Positions 42,521 through 52,272 of a stretch of 64,000 bases of DNA are shown here, piece after piece. The stretch is from JBLWXV01 sp048267245. Its GTDB lineage: Bacteria; Bdellovibrionota; Bacteriovoracia; Bacteriovoracales; Bacteriovoracaceae. The translations under genes and the position numbers were made by a program. Positions within the stretch are counted from its first letter, which is position 1; the number at the start of each line of letters is the position of its first letter. The notes beneath the pieces are model-generated. The model was given only the letters and a program-made list of their open reading frames with translations. It made no database searches and was not told the origin of the DNA. The DNA lies in the NCBI GenBank assembly GCA_048267245.1, contig JBLWXV010000001.1, positions 248,001 to 312,000 of the forward strand, in the 5' to 3' direction.

Positions 42521-43399
42521 ATGAAGATTGAAACGGCCGTCATCCCTGTTGCTGGAAAAGGGACACGCTTTTTACCCGCCACTAAAGAAGTACCAAAAGA
42601 GATGATTCCACTCGTGAATCGCCCAATGATCGACTACGCCGTAGAAGAAGCAGTTTTGTCGGGTATTAAACAGGTCATTTTTGTGACCTCTTCGGGCAAA
42701 ACGGCCATTGAAAATTATTTTGATCGCAACCTCGAATTAGAAGAGTTTTTGGCCCGCAATGGAAAAACTCAAGAACTGGACCTAATCCGCGACATTGGAA
42801 CTAAGATTGAGGTCGTGACTGTTAGGCAAAAAGAACAGTTGGGATTAGGGCACGCGATCAACTGCGCCCGCCCCCTGGTTGGAAGTGATAACTTTGCGGT
42901 AATTTTAGGTGATGACCTCGTCCTCTCAAAGACTCCTGTGACCGCTCAATTGGCCGCCGCCTGTGAAAAACATCAGGCCATGTCGGCAATTGGTGTGATG
43001 AATGTTGCTCGTGAGGAGACATATCGCTATGGAATAGTTGCTGGTAACGCCATTGGTGGTGATCCCTCAACAATTGTCATGACAGATATGATTGAAAAAC
43101 CAAAACCTGAAAATGCACCAACCACACTCGCAACGCCAGGGCGCTATATTCTCTCAAAGGGAATTTGGGACTGTCTCTCAGAGATTCCAAGGGGAGTAGG
43201 TGGTGAGTATCAACTTACTGACGCCATTAAAATGCTCGCTTCAAGAGAGAAGGTTTTGGCCCACACTTTTATCGGCGACCGCTTTGATACTGGTAATATC
43301 GAAGGATATTTAGATGCAACGGTTGAGTTTGCACTGAGAAATCCTGCCACTGCAGAAATGATGAAGAAGATTATTAGAGAGAAGGCAAAAAACCTATGA
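42521..43399 (+). CDS. galU: UTP-glucose-1-phosphate uridylyltransferase
   Basis: Makes UDP-glucose for polysaccharide and LPS synthesis. Signature VIPVAGKGTRFLPATKEVPKEM with nucleotide-binding residues, then the substrate loops KEQLGLGHAI, FAVILGDDLV and EKPKPENAPT. Length 292. ATG. The stop overlaps the next gene's ATG (ATGA). Confidence 0.96.
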   Translation: MKIETAVIPVAGKGTRFLPATKEVPKEMIPLVNRPMIDYAVEEAVLSGIKQVIFVTSSGKTAIENYFDRNLELEEFLARNGKTQELDLIRDIGTKIEVVTVRQKEQLGLGHAINCARPLVGSDNFAVILGDDLVLSKTPVTAQLAAACEKHQAMSAIGVMNVAREETYRYGIVAGNAIGGDPSTIVMTDMIEKPKPENAPTTLATPGRYILSKGIWDCLSEIPRGVGGEYQLTDAIKMLASREKVLAHTFIGDRFDTGNIEGYLDATVEFALRNPATAEMMKKIIREKAKNL

Positions 43400-44433
43400 A
43401 GATCATAACTATCATCCTCAGCACATTAATCATTAGTCTCGGAGCTGGGCAGGTTCAGGGGGCAATCCCCACGGCCGAGGGATTGTTTCGCAATGGAAGC
43501 AATCATGACCTAGACGGGAATATCGCTCTCATCGATTTGGTCATTACTGAAGTTGAAAATAAGAAATTTATGGAATCAACTCCCGTAGTGAATTCTCTAC
43601 TGAGCAGTGAAGGAACTGAGGCAGCAATTGAGAGAAATCTCATGGGGCCTAGGTACTTGAGGTTTATCTTTGACTCACACGATAAGGGTTTTAAGCTTCT
43701 ACAACTTGATTACTCTTCGTCAAATCATTCTGATTCAAATGTAACTGGCGCCTATGCAAGCACTGCCCTAAGAGGAAAGCTAAATGATGAAGGATATGTT
43801 GAGAGACAGCTCTTCTATTCGATCCTAAGTATGTATTCACTCAATAGAAGTGATGAGATGGCCGACTTTCTAAAAAAGTACTGCCCAGAATTTAAAAGAA
43901 ATGCAGAGATCATTAACAGAGAAAAGAGAGAGCTCTATGATCGCTATAAGAAGTACCTAAGTGCTGTAAACTCAGATGCCTCTCTGGCCGAAAAACTTGA
44001 AAACCCACTCAAGCCAAAAAATGAAGACGACCAAAAGAGAGTTGCGGAACTGCTCACCAATAAAATGTATCTTAGTGGTGAAGAAGTCGGCCTAGTTAAA
44101 AGGGGGGACGGCTTTCAATGGAAAGTGGAGTTTAAAAATTTCTTGGCCTATTTTTCAAATCACGATCATCGCCTAAGAAGTTTAAACTTTGATATTCCAG
44201 GTGCATCAGTAAGTGTGAACGCCGACAATTACGTACTTTATAATGGCGTTCACTCACTTCCAAAGATCTTCATGTTAAAACAGAGAGATGGAAGACTCTT
44301 TAGAGTGCAGATTACAGATTATAAGAATTTCTCCTCACCCGAATATTACTCAAAGAAGTTAAACGAGCACAAAGATAAGATTAAAAGTGCTCAGGTCGGA
44401 GAGGCATTGCCACCGACAATGTTTCTGTACTAA
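43396..44433 (+). CDS. Unknown exported protein coupled to galU
   Basis: Not recognised. 345 residues with a signal peptide (MKIITIILSTLIISLGAGQVQG). The body is mixed helix/strand, rich in Lys/Glu/Asn, without Cys pairs or catalytic motifs I know. Its start overlaps galU by four bases and its stop overlaps priA by one (TAATG), so all three are likely co-expressed. A role cannot be assigned from this. Confidence 0.8.
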   Translation: MKIITIILSTLIISLGAGQVQGAIPTAEGLFRNGSNHDLDGNIALIDLVITEVENKKFMESTPVVNSLLSSEGTEAAIERNLMGPRYLRFIFDSHDKGFKLLQLDYSSSNHSDSNVTGAYASTALRGKLNDEGYVERQLFYSILSMYSLNRSDEMADFLKKYCPEFKRNAEIINREKRELYDRYKKYLSAVNSDASLAEKLENPLKPKNEDDQKRVAELLTNKMYLSGEEVGLVKRGDGFQWKVEFKNFLAYFSNHDHRLRSLNFDIPGASVSVNADNYVLYNGVHSLPKIFMLKQRDGRLFRVQITDYKNFSSPEYYSKKLNEHKDKIKSAQVGEALPPTMFLY

Positions 44434-46418
44434 TGAATCAAAACTTTGGAAACTTTGCAGTTAAGACACCTTTTAGTGATGGTGTCTTAACCTATGAACT
44501 TGATGACACAATTGAGTATAGTGTTGGAAATATCTATACTCTTCCCTTTCGCAAAAAAACTGTGAATGGGCTCTACCTAGGCAGGGCAGAAGCCCCCAAA
44601 GATCCCAAATTCAAAATTCTTAAAGCCGAGGACTTAAGCACTGACTTGTGTGCCAACCAAGAGCAAATCGATCTCTGGAGATGGATGGCGGGCTACTACC
44701 ACTACCCAATGGGACAATTGGTGTGGGATGCCTTCCCAAAGATTCTCAAGCGCCCTAGAGCACTAGAAGTCATCGAGGGAGAGGGCCACGAGTTAGAGTT
44801 TGAATTTAACGAACAACAAAAACAAGTAGTCGCTCAAATCGATGAGCAGATCAGTGCTGGTAAATTGCGCCATCTCATCCACGGTGTGACCGGAAGTGGC
44901 AAAACCGGGATTTATCTTAAATATATTAAAGACTCTCTAAAGTCTGGAAAGTCTGCTCTTTTTCTCTTGCCAGAGATCAACCTCACACCTCAATTTCTAG
45001 AGACATTTAGAAAGCATGTGAAGGCGCCAATATTTACCTATCACTCTGAGGTTTCTGCATCTGATAAGTTTAATCTCTGGAGTCATCTCAATAAGAGCCA
45101 AACTCCCTCACTGATAATTGGTGTGAGAAGTAGTGTTTTTCTTCCGATAAAGAATCTCGGTGTGATTGTTGTGGATGAAGAACATGATCAATCGTTTAAG
45201 CAGGATGATCGATGCCCATATAATGCGCGCGATATTGCCATTAAAAAGGCACAAGTAGAAAACATTCCCATTATCTTGGGAAGTGCGACTCCGATGCTTG
45301 AAACTTATTATGCCCATAAGAATGCTGGAAGTTATCACAAGCTGCCAGATCGCGCCGGAACGGGGACTCTTCCTGATGTTACTCTTATCGATGAGCGAGC
45401 TGGAATTGAACCAAGCTGCTACCCTGTTAGTGATCAGGCACTATCAAAAATTAAAGAGCGCATTTCAAAGGGTGAGCAAGTTCTCGTCTTTGTTAACCGT
45501 CTTGGTTTTAGTAATTACCTGCAGTGCCGATCCTGTGGCCATCGCTTTGAATGTCCCAACTGCTCTTCAAACTTGAGGTACTTTAAATCTAGATCAGAAG
45601 TTCTGTGTCATATATGTGGCTATAAAGGACACTCACCAGATTCATGCCCAGAATGTCAAAATATGCAGCTCTTACCAAAGGGATATGGCACAGAGAGAAT
45701 TGAAGAAGTGCTACGTGCTGAACTTCCAAGTGCGAGAATTGATCGTTTTGACCGCGACGAAATTAAGACCTTTACGAAATTAAAAGAGACACTAGATCGC
45801 TTTCACAATCATGAGACTGATATTCTAGTTGGAACTCAAATGCTCTCAAAGGGGCACAACTTTAAGAAAGTGAACCTCGTAGTAATTCTCGGCACAGACT
45901 CACAGTTAAACTTTCCCGATTTCAGGGCCAATGAGCGCGTGTACCAATTGCTAACTCAAATCACTGGAAGATCTGGCCGCTTTGGTCCTAACTCAGAAGT
46001 TCTCATCCAAAGTCTTAATCCAGAATCAGATATTTATGAACTTGTGAAGGCCCACTCTTTTGATGGATTCTATGATAGTGAGGTTCACTATAGGGAAATT
46101 TGCTCTTCGCCACCATTTAATAGAATGGCCGCGATTTATCTCTCATCGAAATCACAAAGTGAGATTGTCGCTGCTACAGATGTCATTGGTGAATACGCAA
46201 GGGGCCTCACTTCGGAACACTTTAATGAGGTTCAGGTTCTAGGGCCAAGACCTGCGCTAGTTGAAAAGCGGGTGAACCGCTTTAATTGGACGCTTCTTCT
46301 GAAGTCTCCAAATATCAATCAAATCCACAATGCCTGTCTTTCTATTGAGCGTTTTCTCGCCCAAAAAATGCCAAAAATTGAGTATAAAGTAGATATCGAT
46401 CCCTACGTAGTCACATGA
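44433..46418 (+). CDS. priA: Primosomal replication-restart helicase PriA
   Basis: Reloads the replisome at stalled forks. Superfamily 2 helicase motifs: P-loop GVTGSGKTGIY and DEEHDQSFKQDD. Eight zinc-binding Cys form the two clusters CRSCGHRFECPNC and CHICGYKGHSPDSCPEC, followed by GYGTERIEEVL and ILVGTQMLSKGHNF. At 661 residues it is about 70 shorter than E. coli PriA because the N-terminal 3'BD region is compact. Confidence 0.95.
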   Translation: MNQNFGNFAVKTPFSDGVLTYELDDTIEYSVGNIYTLPFRKKTVNGLYLGRAEAPKDPKFKILKAEDLSTDLCANQEQIDLWRWMAGYYHYPMGQLVWDAFPKILKRPRALEVIEGEGHELEFEFNEQQKQVVAQIDEQISAGKLRHLIHGVTGSGKTGIYLKYIKDSLKSGKSALFLLPEINLTPQFLETFRKHVKAPIFTYHSEVSASDKFNLWSHLNKSQTPSLIIGVRSSVFLPIKNLGVIVVDEEHDQSFKQDDRCPYNARDIAIKKAQVENIPIILGSATPMLETYYAHKNAGSYHKLPDRAGTGTLPDVTLIDERAGIEPSCYPVSDQALSKIKERISKGEQVLVFVNRLGFSNYLQCRSCGHRFECPNCSSNLRYFKSRSEVLCHICGYKGHSPDSCPECQNMQLLPKGYGTERIEEVLRAELPSARIDRFDRDEIKTFTKLKETLDRFHNHETDILVGTQMLSKGHNFKKVNLVVILGTDSQLNFPDFRANERVYQLLTQITGRSGRFGPNSEVLIQSLNPESDIYELVKAHSFDGFYDSEVHYREICSSPPFNRMAAIYLSSKSQSEIVAATDVIGEYARGLTSEHFNEVQVLGPRPALVEKRVNRFNWTLLLKSPNINQIHNACLSIERFLAQKMPKIEYKVDIDPYVVT

Positions 46419-46465
46419 TATCAGTCCCTTAGGGCCTTCCCCGTAATTAGTCCTCAAGTCTCAAA

Positions 46466-46516
46466 CGACTTTAGTCGATAATAGTCAGTAGAGTGTGTAC
46501 AGGCATCACTATGCCT
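46466..46516 (+). promoter_or_regulatory. Palindrome, -10 box and leader hairpin upstream of the Met/Gln/Gly-repeat gene
   Basis: CGACTTTAGTCG (46466-46477) is a 12-base inverted repeat abutting GATAAT (46477-46482, a good -10). A leader hairpin AGGCAT-CACT-ATGCCT (46501-46516) lies 22 bases before the ATG. The palindrome occupies the -10/-35 spacer, where a repressor could act. Seen as sequence; role inferred. Confidence 0.4.
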
Positions 46517-46538
46517 AGAAGAAATATTGGGGAAACCT

Positions 46539-48578
46539 ATGAAGAAGAGTTCTCAGACTAAGAAGATTACCGTGGCCTCTTGGCTAGCTTGTTGTGTGGT
46601 GGCATCGCTGTCTCCAAATCTGCAAGCTGTCATTGTAGACAGAGGGGTGAATCAATCTCCGCGCAGAGATTCGAGCGCTTCAAAGCCAGTGATCGTAGAG
46701 AGTAGGGCAACTCCAGTTGTCACAACGACTCAGACTGAAACGAAGTCTTGTAGCGATGGAAATAAGTTTCCACTAAAGGCTCTGCAGATGCTCACTGAAA
46801 GTGGTGAGGGTATTTCAGTTTCAGGCTTTAATAGAGCTGATGGACAAAAGAAGATCACACTCTCAATTCCAGAATATATTAAAGCTTGTAGTAATTTTAA
46901 ATTCTCAGTAATCCAAAATCCATCCAATGGTAACGTTGGTGTTTCAGTGGAGAACGAATTTAATTTTGAAGCCTACTATAAAGAAAAAAATTGGGAAGTA
47001 CCAACGAGCTTTGCTCGCATGAGTACTTATGAGCGCTACGAAGACTGTCTCAAACGAGAAGGAATTCTTGTTAGCGGTGATGATGGTCTTACGATTAAGC
47101 GTCCTGAGTATAAAGAAAGAAATTATGGAACAACTGTTTCAGCACCAATTGACCTCATCTATTTTGATGAGACAAAGCCACTCAGTGTCTACTTTGGTTC
47201 ACCAAAGTTTCTAGGACGCGAGTATGGTGTTGGCCACAAGTTAAGAGATAGCGAAGTTCTAGGAGATAGCTGTCTAAGAGTTGAAGATATTGATGAAGAG
47301 GGAGGAATTCTCTACTCAAGCAATGAGGCAGAGAGAGCTCGTCTTATAAATATCTGTAGCAGTGGAAATTATGATGCTATCCGCGCTGCCCTGAATTCTC
47401 TTGGAAACGCGCACGAACTACGCTCAACTCTTGAATCAGCGCTTGGAAAAGCCGCGAGTGATAGAGCTCGTGAAATTTATGAGAGACTTGATGAGATTGA
47501 AGATCTCTTTAAGGCTTCAAAAGAAGACCTGGCAGCTGGTAGAAGTGTGGGAGTGACTGAAAAGCAAGCCAAGAAACTTGGTAAAGAGTATGGCGCACTT
47601 CTTTCTGAACTCAATGATATCGTTTATACCCCAAGTGTAAGAAAAATTGCCGAGCTACTTGATAAGAGAGAGCTTGAAACAGACGATGATAAAATTGATA
47701 AGATCGATGAAGAAGTTAAAGAACTCAATGAGCTCATTGGAGTCTTTAATAAGAATCACAATAAAGAAAATAGCTTAGGCCTCGTCTACAATGGTCTAAA
47801 AGAGTATAACCTCCAAAGTGAAGCTGAAGAAATTGAAGGCTTTAGACTTAAGAGTGAATACGGAAGTCGCATCTATGAAGGTCGCACCGATAATAAGCGT
47901 GGTAAGGCCCTCACTATGCAAGATGCTGACGAGCAAGTGAAAAAGAAAATTGAGTATTTCAAAGATACAGTGATGAAGGATTGGGATGACATTTACCTCG
48001 CCAAAGAAGGTAATGCTAGTCCAGTTAGAGCTGCTCAGAGAAGAATGAACTCTCAAGTGGCAAGGCTCTCTACTGACTTTCAAAAATACCAAAAGAGCGA
48101 GTATGAAAACTATCAAAAGTATTGTGGTCGCACTTGGTATGGAACAGTTAAAAATCCATCACGTTGTAACTACTTCGTGAAGGGACAACAGTCACGCCAG
48201 CAAAAATATCTTCGCATGAGAGAGAGACAGCTAAAGTCCATTAAGGCTTCTAACACAAGACTTACGGCACTTGATGGCTACTACTCTCAAGCTCAAAGAG
48301 CAATTGCTGCTAGAGAAGAGCAAACTGCCTTTGATTCTGATCCACTCGGAATTTACAGTGGCGCGTACTTCTCAGGGGACTTCTCTTCAGAGGATGACTT
48401 CAGTGGTATGGACCCGATGATGTCACTCTATGGCATGGGTTCACAGTACCAGATGCCGATGATGATGGGTGGTCAACAGCAGATGATGATGGGCGGACAG
48501 CAACAAATGATGATGGGTGGACAACAGATGAATAACTCAGGTGTTCAGATGATTAGCAACCCACTTCAGGGCTACTAA
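46539..48578 (+). CDS. Unknown exported protein with C-terminal Met/Gly/Gln tandem repeat
   Basis: Not recognised. 679 residues from ATG 46539 (TTGGGG directly upstream; a TTG four codons earlier is an alternative). Signal-like N-terminus with a hydrophobic stretch ending near NLQA. The middle (about 290-600) is highly charged and predicted helical, with coiled-coil character. The last 45 residues hold three MMMGGQQ(Q) units encoded by 24-bp DNA repeats. Two Cys flank a Tyr/Lys-rich segment (YCGRTWYGTVKNPSRC). Followed by a strong terminator, so it is probably transcribed alone. Confidence 0.82.
   Translation: MKKSSQTKKITVASWLACCVVASLSPNLQAVIVDRGVNQSPRRDSSASKPVIVESRATPVVTTTQTETKSCSDGNKFPLKALQMLTESGEGISVSGFNRADGQKKITLSIPEYIKACSNFKFSVIQNPSNGNVGVSVENEFNFEAYYKEKNWEVPTSFARMSTYERYEDCLKREGILVSGDDGLTIKRPEYKERNYGTTVSAPIDLIYFDETKPLSVYFGSPKFLGREYGVGHKLRDSEVLGDSCLRVEDIDEEGGILYSSNEAERARLINICSSGNYDAIRAALNSLGNAHELRSTLESALGKAASDRAREIYERLDEIEDLFKASKEDLAAGRSVGVTEKQAKKLGKEYGALLSELNDIVYTPSVRKIAELLDKRELETDDDKIDKIDEEVKELNELIGVFNKNHNKENSLGLVYNGLKEYNLQSEAEEIEGFRLKSEYGSRIYEGRTDNKRGKALTMQDADEQVKKKIEYFKDTVMKDWDDIYLAKEGNASPVRAAQRRMNSQVARLSTDFQKYQKSEYENYQKYCGRTWYGTVKNPSRCNYFVKGQQSRQQKYLRMRERQLKSIKASNTRLTALDGYYSQAQRAIAAREEQTAFDSDPLGIYSGAYFSGDFSSEDDFSGMDPMMSLYGMGSQYQMPMMMGGQQQMMMGGQQQMMMGGQQMNNSGVQMISNPLQGY
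48456..48527 (+). repeat. Three tandem 24-bp repeats encoding MMMGGQQ(Q)
   Basis: Units of ATGATGATGGGTGGTCAACA-type sequence with synonymous changes (GGT/GGC, GGA, CAA/CAG) occur three times in a row, in frame. Such repeats are prone to copy-number change by slippage. Confidence 0.8.
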
Positions 48579-48593
48579 AACTTAAAAAAATGC

Positions 48594-48627
48594 AAAAAAA
48601 AAGGGAGGCTTTGACCTCCCTTTTTTT
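48594..48627. terminator. Bidirectional Rho-independent terminator
   Basis: An 8-bp stem, AAGGGAGG (48601-48608) with CCTCCCTT (48615-48622) and loop CTTTGA, is flanked by A-rich sequence on the left and a T-run on the right. It can serve both the upstream plus-strand gene and the convergent porin gene. Confidence 0.9.
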
Positions 48628-48646
48628 GTCTTTAAAATGTTTAAAA

Positions 48647-50119
48647 TTAGAATGTAATCGATGCTCTTAGGCTAGCTGCCCATGAGTCCTTGGTCGCATT
48701 CTCAGTAGCTGTATTCGTGTAACCGTAGTAGTCACCAGTAAAGAGGTAGGCAAGTGAGCCACCAAGGTGAACTTCGCTATTCCACTTGTAGTTAAATCCA
48801 AGATCGACTTCCATACCTAGGTCGTCACTTTGATCGGCAACGGCGTCAAAGAGCTTGTTATTTTCGTGGTTGAAAGCTTTGCCATTGGCCTTAGCCGTTT
48901 CGCGGGCCTTGGCATACACGACACCCATATCCCAGAGCCATTTCTCAGTCTCATATTGGGCAAAGAACTTCGCGTAGAGAGCGTTCGTGATGTACGAATC
49001 GTAGACGTTTTCGTTATTAGGATTGCTCACCGCTCTTAGGTTGTAGCGAAAGAGAAGGTTTGCAATTTGATAGTTCGGGTTGAGGTAGAGGGCACCAAAG
49101 TCAGACTGACTTCCAGCGTGACCATCTACCATACCGGCGTTTACACCGAGCTTCCAGCGGTTGTTAACACGGTAAGTACTCTCTGTAATAATGGCCTTGG
49201 CCTTGTATTTAGCCTTGCCACCACCAGAGTAAACAGTGCCGATTTCGCCACCCATGATAGGAACTTCAACAGAAATATTAAAATCCCCAAAGCCCTTTCT
49301 GAAGTAGAGGTCGGTTACCTTGGCATCTGTTTCGCCAAGAGCTTGCGCAGTACCTTCAATTTGAGTGGTGTCGTTGGTGTTATTCTTATTAGCCTGCTTT
49401 TTAGCAAAGAGAATACCAAAGGCAAGCTCGCGCTCAGTATTATCGTACATAACACTGATACCGTACTCTTTAGCATAAGTGGCACGAGTTAAACTGTTGC
49501 CAGCTGCGACCTTGGACCAGAAGGGAGAAATTTTAAAATTTCCAAGGTTGAGATCAACAGTGATCCCATCTCTTGTAAATAAGTGGCGATCCCAAGTTTG
49601 GTCTCCGCCATTGTAGACTGCACCCAGACCCCAGTGACTTGAGTGGCGACCAATTTTATAAGTGGCCGTGTCAGAGTAGAGTTCCATATAGAGCTTGTTG
49701 AGCACAAGCGTGTCTTCATTTGTAGCCGATGAATTGTAGTAGTAGAGAGCGTTGCCCATGCCGGCGCGCTTGCCATTCCCACTAGCATCGCCAAGTCTGC
49801 CACCGCGTGGGTAGCCATTGGTGATTTCAGCTTTGATTGTGGCGGCATCGTTGACGATGAGATCGGGGTTGAGTCTAAAAATATAGCTCTGCCATGAGGC
49901 ATTGGCGTGTGAACCAGCGGCAAGGGGAACTTCTTGAGAGCCCGTGTTGCTGATAGATTCTTGAGGCTTATCGATGCGGCGGAAGGAATCGATCAAGGTC
50001 GTGTCTACGCCAAAGACGCCGTGCCAATCAATTGGAAGAGCGTGTACGTTGTGAGAAATCACAAGAGCGGATAGAATGGAGAAAAAAGTGAGTTTTCTCT
50101 GAAGCTTTGGCTTAAGCAC
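48647..50119 (-). CDS. Outer-membrane porin-like beta-barrel
   Basis: 490 residues. GTG start with AGGAG upstream. The signal peptide ends near NVHA. The mature protein begins LPIDWHGVFGVDTTLIDSFRR and consists of alternating amphipathic strands, short turns and long Asn/Gly/Thr-rich loops, ending in a terminal Phe (LRASITF), the BAM recognition signal. Probably a 16- to 18-strand porin; the family is not named with confidence. Divergent from the PBP gene. Strongly GC-balanced, well-biased codons suggest good expression. Confidence 0.8.
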   Translation of the reverse strand: MLKPKLQRKLTFFSILSALVISHNVHALPIDWHGVFGVDTTLIDSFRRIDKPQESISNTGSQEVPLAAGSHANASWQSYIFRLNPDLIVNDAATIKAEITNGYPRGGRLGDASGNGKRAGMGNALYYYNSSATNEDTLVLNKLYMELYSDTATYKIGRHSSHWGLGAVYNGGDQTWDRHLFTRDGITVDLNLGNFKISPFWSKVAAGNSLTRATYAKEYGISVMYDNTERELAFGILFAKKQANKNNTNDTTQIEGTAQALGETDAKVTDLYFRKGFGDFNISVEVPIMGGEIGTVYSGGGKAKYKAKAIITESTYRVNNRWKLGVNAGMVDGHAGSQSDFGALYLNPNYQIANLLFRYNLRAVSNPNNENVYDSYITNALYAKFFAQYETEKWLWDMGVVYAKARETAKANGKAFNHENNKLFDAVADQSDDLGMEVDLGFNYKWNSEVHLGGSLAYLFTGDYYGYTNTATENATKDSWAASLRASITF

Positions 50120-50162
50120 AATGAACTCCTAAATAGTGTTTTAAATCAGTTAACTATAAGAA

Positions 50163-52115
50163 ATGCCCCTACCTAAGTCAAAAGAACAAGGAATGAATCC
50201 AGTAAATAAACGCCGTCTCACACTTGCCCTTCGCGCCATGACCCTACTGGGCCTCTTTGGCCTTTTTGTGGTCTTTGTCTTTGTGCTCAAAGTCTTGGGT
50301 GAAGTACCCCTTGAGCGACTTGATAAGGTGGCGAATGAATTGGATGCCGCAAAGGGGCAAAATGAAATTTATCTCAGTGGTGAGAGCATTGTTGAGGGGG
50401 GCAGCATCGTGCATCGATCCGACCTGGCCCTCTACGCACTATTTGCCAAAGAGGACCGCTCACTGCGCACTCAAATAAATGAAAATACTTCGTCTGAGTT
50501 TGCTCCGGATGCCGACTTAGAGTTGCCTCCATTCTATCGCAATAATTGTCCAACTATTTACTGCTATCAAAAGAGAATTCCCTTTGAGTTGATACCCAGT
50601 CCGTTTTGGAAGGGACTTATTGGTATTGAAGATGCACGTTTTCTAGATCACGCCGGCGTAGATCTCAGATCAATTGCCCGCGCGCTCGTGCGAGATGTGA
50701 TCGAAATGAGATTTGTGCAGGGTGGAAGTACTGTCACTCAGCAGCTGGTGAAGAACTTATTTCTAAGTAACGAGAAAACGATTGTCCGAAAGATAAAAGA
50801 AGTCATTGTCGCTTTATATGTCGAATACAAATACCCTAAGGAAAATATTCTTGAGGCCTATTTTAATGAGTTTGAGTGGGGGGCCTTGCAAGGAATTAAG
50901 ATAAAGGGATTATACTCGGCTTCCTTATTTTACTTTGCCAAAAGACCTTGGGAGATTACACCCTACGAGGCTTCAATTCTTATCGGGCTTCTCAAGGGTC
51001 CCTACTACTATCGACCCTTAGGACGTCTTGATCGACTTATATCTCGCACCGAGGTTGTCACTAAAAAGCTGATAGAGCTAGGACTCTATACGGCCGAAGA
51101 ATTGGCGCCGTGGACGCAAAAGCAGTGGGAATCCTTCCAGGCTAGACTGCAAAAAAATGAAGTTGAAAGGCCTTATTACTCTGCTTGGTGGCTCTCGCGC
51201 ACAGGACAAGAAACAGCACTTTCACCCTTTGAAAAAATTGTTCTTCACAGGCAAGTTTATAAAGTTCTAAAGGCCCATGAGAATAAGGATCTGGATCTTG
51301 CTGCAAAGGTTGTGATCGGGTCAACTCCCTCTGAGGAGGGAGAAGAATTTGTTTATTATTCCAAGTTTGAGCGCAATCAGCACGATGCCATTTATAGTGA
51401 ACGTCATCAGGTGGGCAGTACTCTAAAACCTATTGCCTATGGAATCTATGTTTCACTTGGCAGCAAGATAGATGATGAGGTCGACACATCTCCCATAAAT
51501 CTCAAGTTAAAATCGGGGAGCTGGTCACCGCGAGAGTCTCACAAGGGAATTCCAGAGAAGATGACGGTGGCCGAGGCGTTGAGAGACTCGCTCAATAGAC
51601 CAGTGATTCGCCTTGCCAATCAATATGGATTTGATGTGGTTGAAAAGGAACTCGATAGTTATTTTACGAATTTGCAAAAGCCTTTGGGAGAATATCCGGC
51701 CCAACTTCTGGGAGCGGTAGAGAGTACTCCATCAGAACTATTTAGTGCGTATCAAAAATTTGTGAGTCGCGCTTGTTCCAGTGATGCGGCCCCGGAGCGC
51801 TCGATCCTGCTGGAAGTTCTCGCCGACCCAGAGCTCACAACTGTGAGACGTCGCGTCTCTAAGCGAATGGGAGAAATGCGCTTCTTTGGCAAAACGGGCA
51901 CGAGTAATAATGGTCAAGATAATTGGTTTGTAGGCTATGACGGCTCAAAGCTTGCCGTGATTTGGGTTGGAAATGAGGGCCCACGCGGCGAGAACGATCT
52001 CAAGCTCTATGGGTCTTCGACAGCATTTGAGATCTATCAAGGTTGGCTGGAATATCGCGGGCGCCGAATTAATGAACTTCAGTGCGTCATGGGAGAGATT
52101 AGGCAAGAGAAGTAA
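50163..52115 (+). CDS. Class A penicillin-binding protein (transglycosylase/transpeptidase)
   Basis: Polymerises and cross-links peptidoglycan. One N-terminal membrane helix (about 25-48). The GT51 domain shows the catalytic Glu in IEDARFLDHAGVD (near 155) and GGSTVTQQLVKNLFL. The transpeptidase has the active Ser in GSTLKP (near 416), SLN (near 475) and KTGTSNN (near 576). Length 650. Start ATG 50163 is uncertain; ATG 50193 is possible. PBP1-like, but 1A/1B assignment is not made. Confidence 0.93.
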   Translation: MPLPKSKEQGMNPVNKRRLTLALRAMTLLGLFGLFVVFVFVLKVLGEVPLERLDKVANELDAAKGQNEIYLSGESIVEGGSIVHRSDLALYALFAKEDRSLRTQINENTSSEFAPDADLELPPFYRNNCPTIYCYQKRIPFELIPSPFWKGLIGIEDARFLDHAGVDLRSIARALVRDVIEMRFVQGGSTVTQQLVKNLFLSNEKTIVRKIKEVIVALYVEYKYPKENILEAYFNEFEWGALQGIKIKGLYSASLFYFAKRPWEITPYEASILIGLLKGPYYYRPLGRLDRLISRTEVVTKKLIELGLYTAEELAPWTQKQWESFQARLQKNEVERPYYSAWWLSRTGQETALSPFEKIVLHRQVYKVLKAHENKDLDLAAKVVIGSTPSEEGEEFVYYSKFERNQHDAIYSERHQVGSTLKPIAYGIYVSLGSKIDDEVDTSPINLKLKSGSWSPRESHKGIPEKMTVAEALRDSLNRPVIRLANQYGFDVVEKELDSYFTNLQKPLGEYPAQLLGAVESTPSELFSAYQKFVSRACSSDAAPERSILLEVLADPELTTVRRRVSKRMGEMRFFGKTGTSNNGQDNWFVGYDGSKLAVIWVGNEGPRGENDLKLYGSSTAFEIYQGWLEYRGRRINELQCVMGEIRQEK

Positions 52116-52125
52116 ATTCTCTGGC

Positions 52126-52154
52126 TTGCAAAAACGCCTTGTTGCATGTATAAA
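52126..52154 (+). promoter_or_regulatory. tRNA-Gln promoter
   Basis: TTGCAA (52126-52131), a 17-base spacer and TATAAA (52149-52154) lie 24 bases before the mature tRNA 5' end. It is the best sigma-70-type promoter seen in the window. Confidence 0.75.
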
Positions 52155-52178
52155 TTTTCAAATCATTTCATGAGACAC

Positions 52179-52254
52179 AGGGGTGTCGACAAGTGGTTAA
52201 GTCAGCAGATTTTGATTCTGCCATTCGCAGGTTCGACTCCTGCCACCCCTGCCA
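52179..52254 (+). tRNA. tRNA-Gln (anticodon TTG), CCA encoded
   Basis: A 76-base cloverleaf. The acceptor arm AGGGGTG pairs perfectly with CACCCCT. The anticodon loop ATTTTGATT carries TTG, and the T arm has GGTTCGACTCC. G discriminator and genomic CCA are at 52251-52254. prs follows after 18 bases. Confidence 0.96.
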
Positions 52255-52272
52255 CTTACTTTGGGAGTGAGG

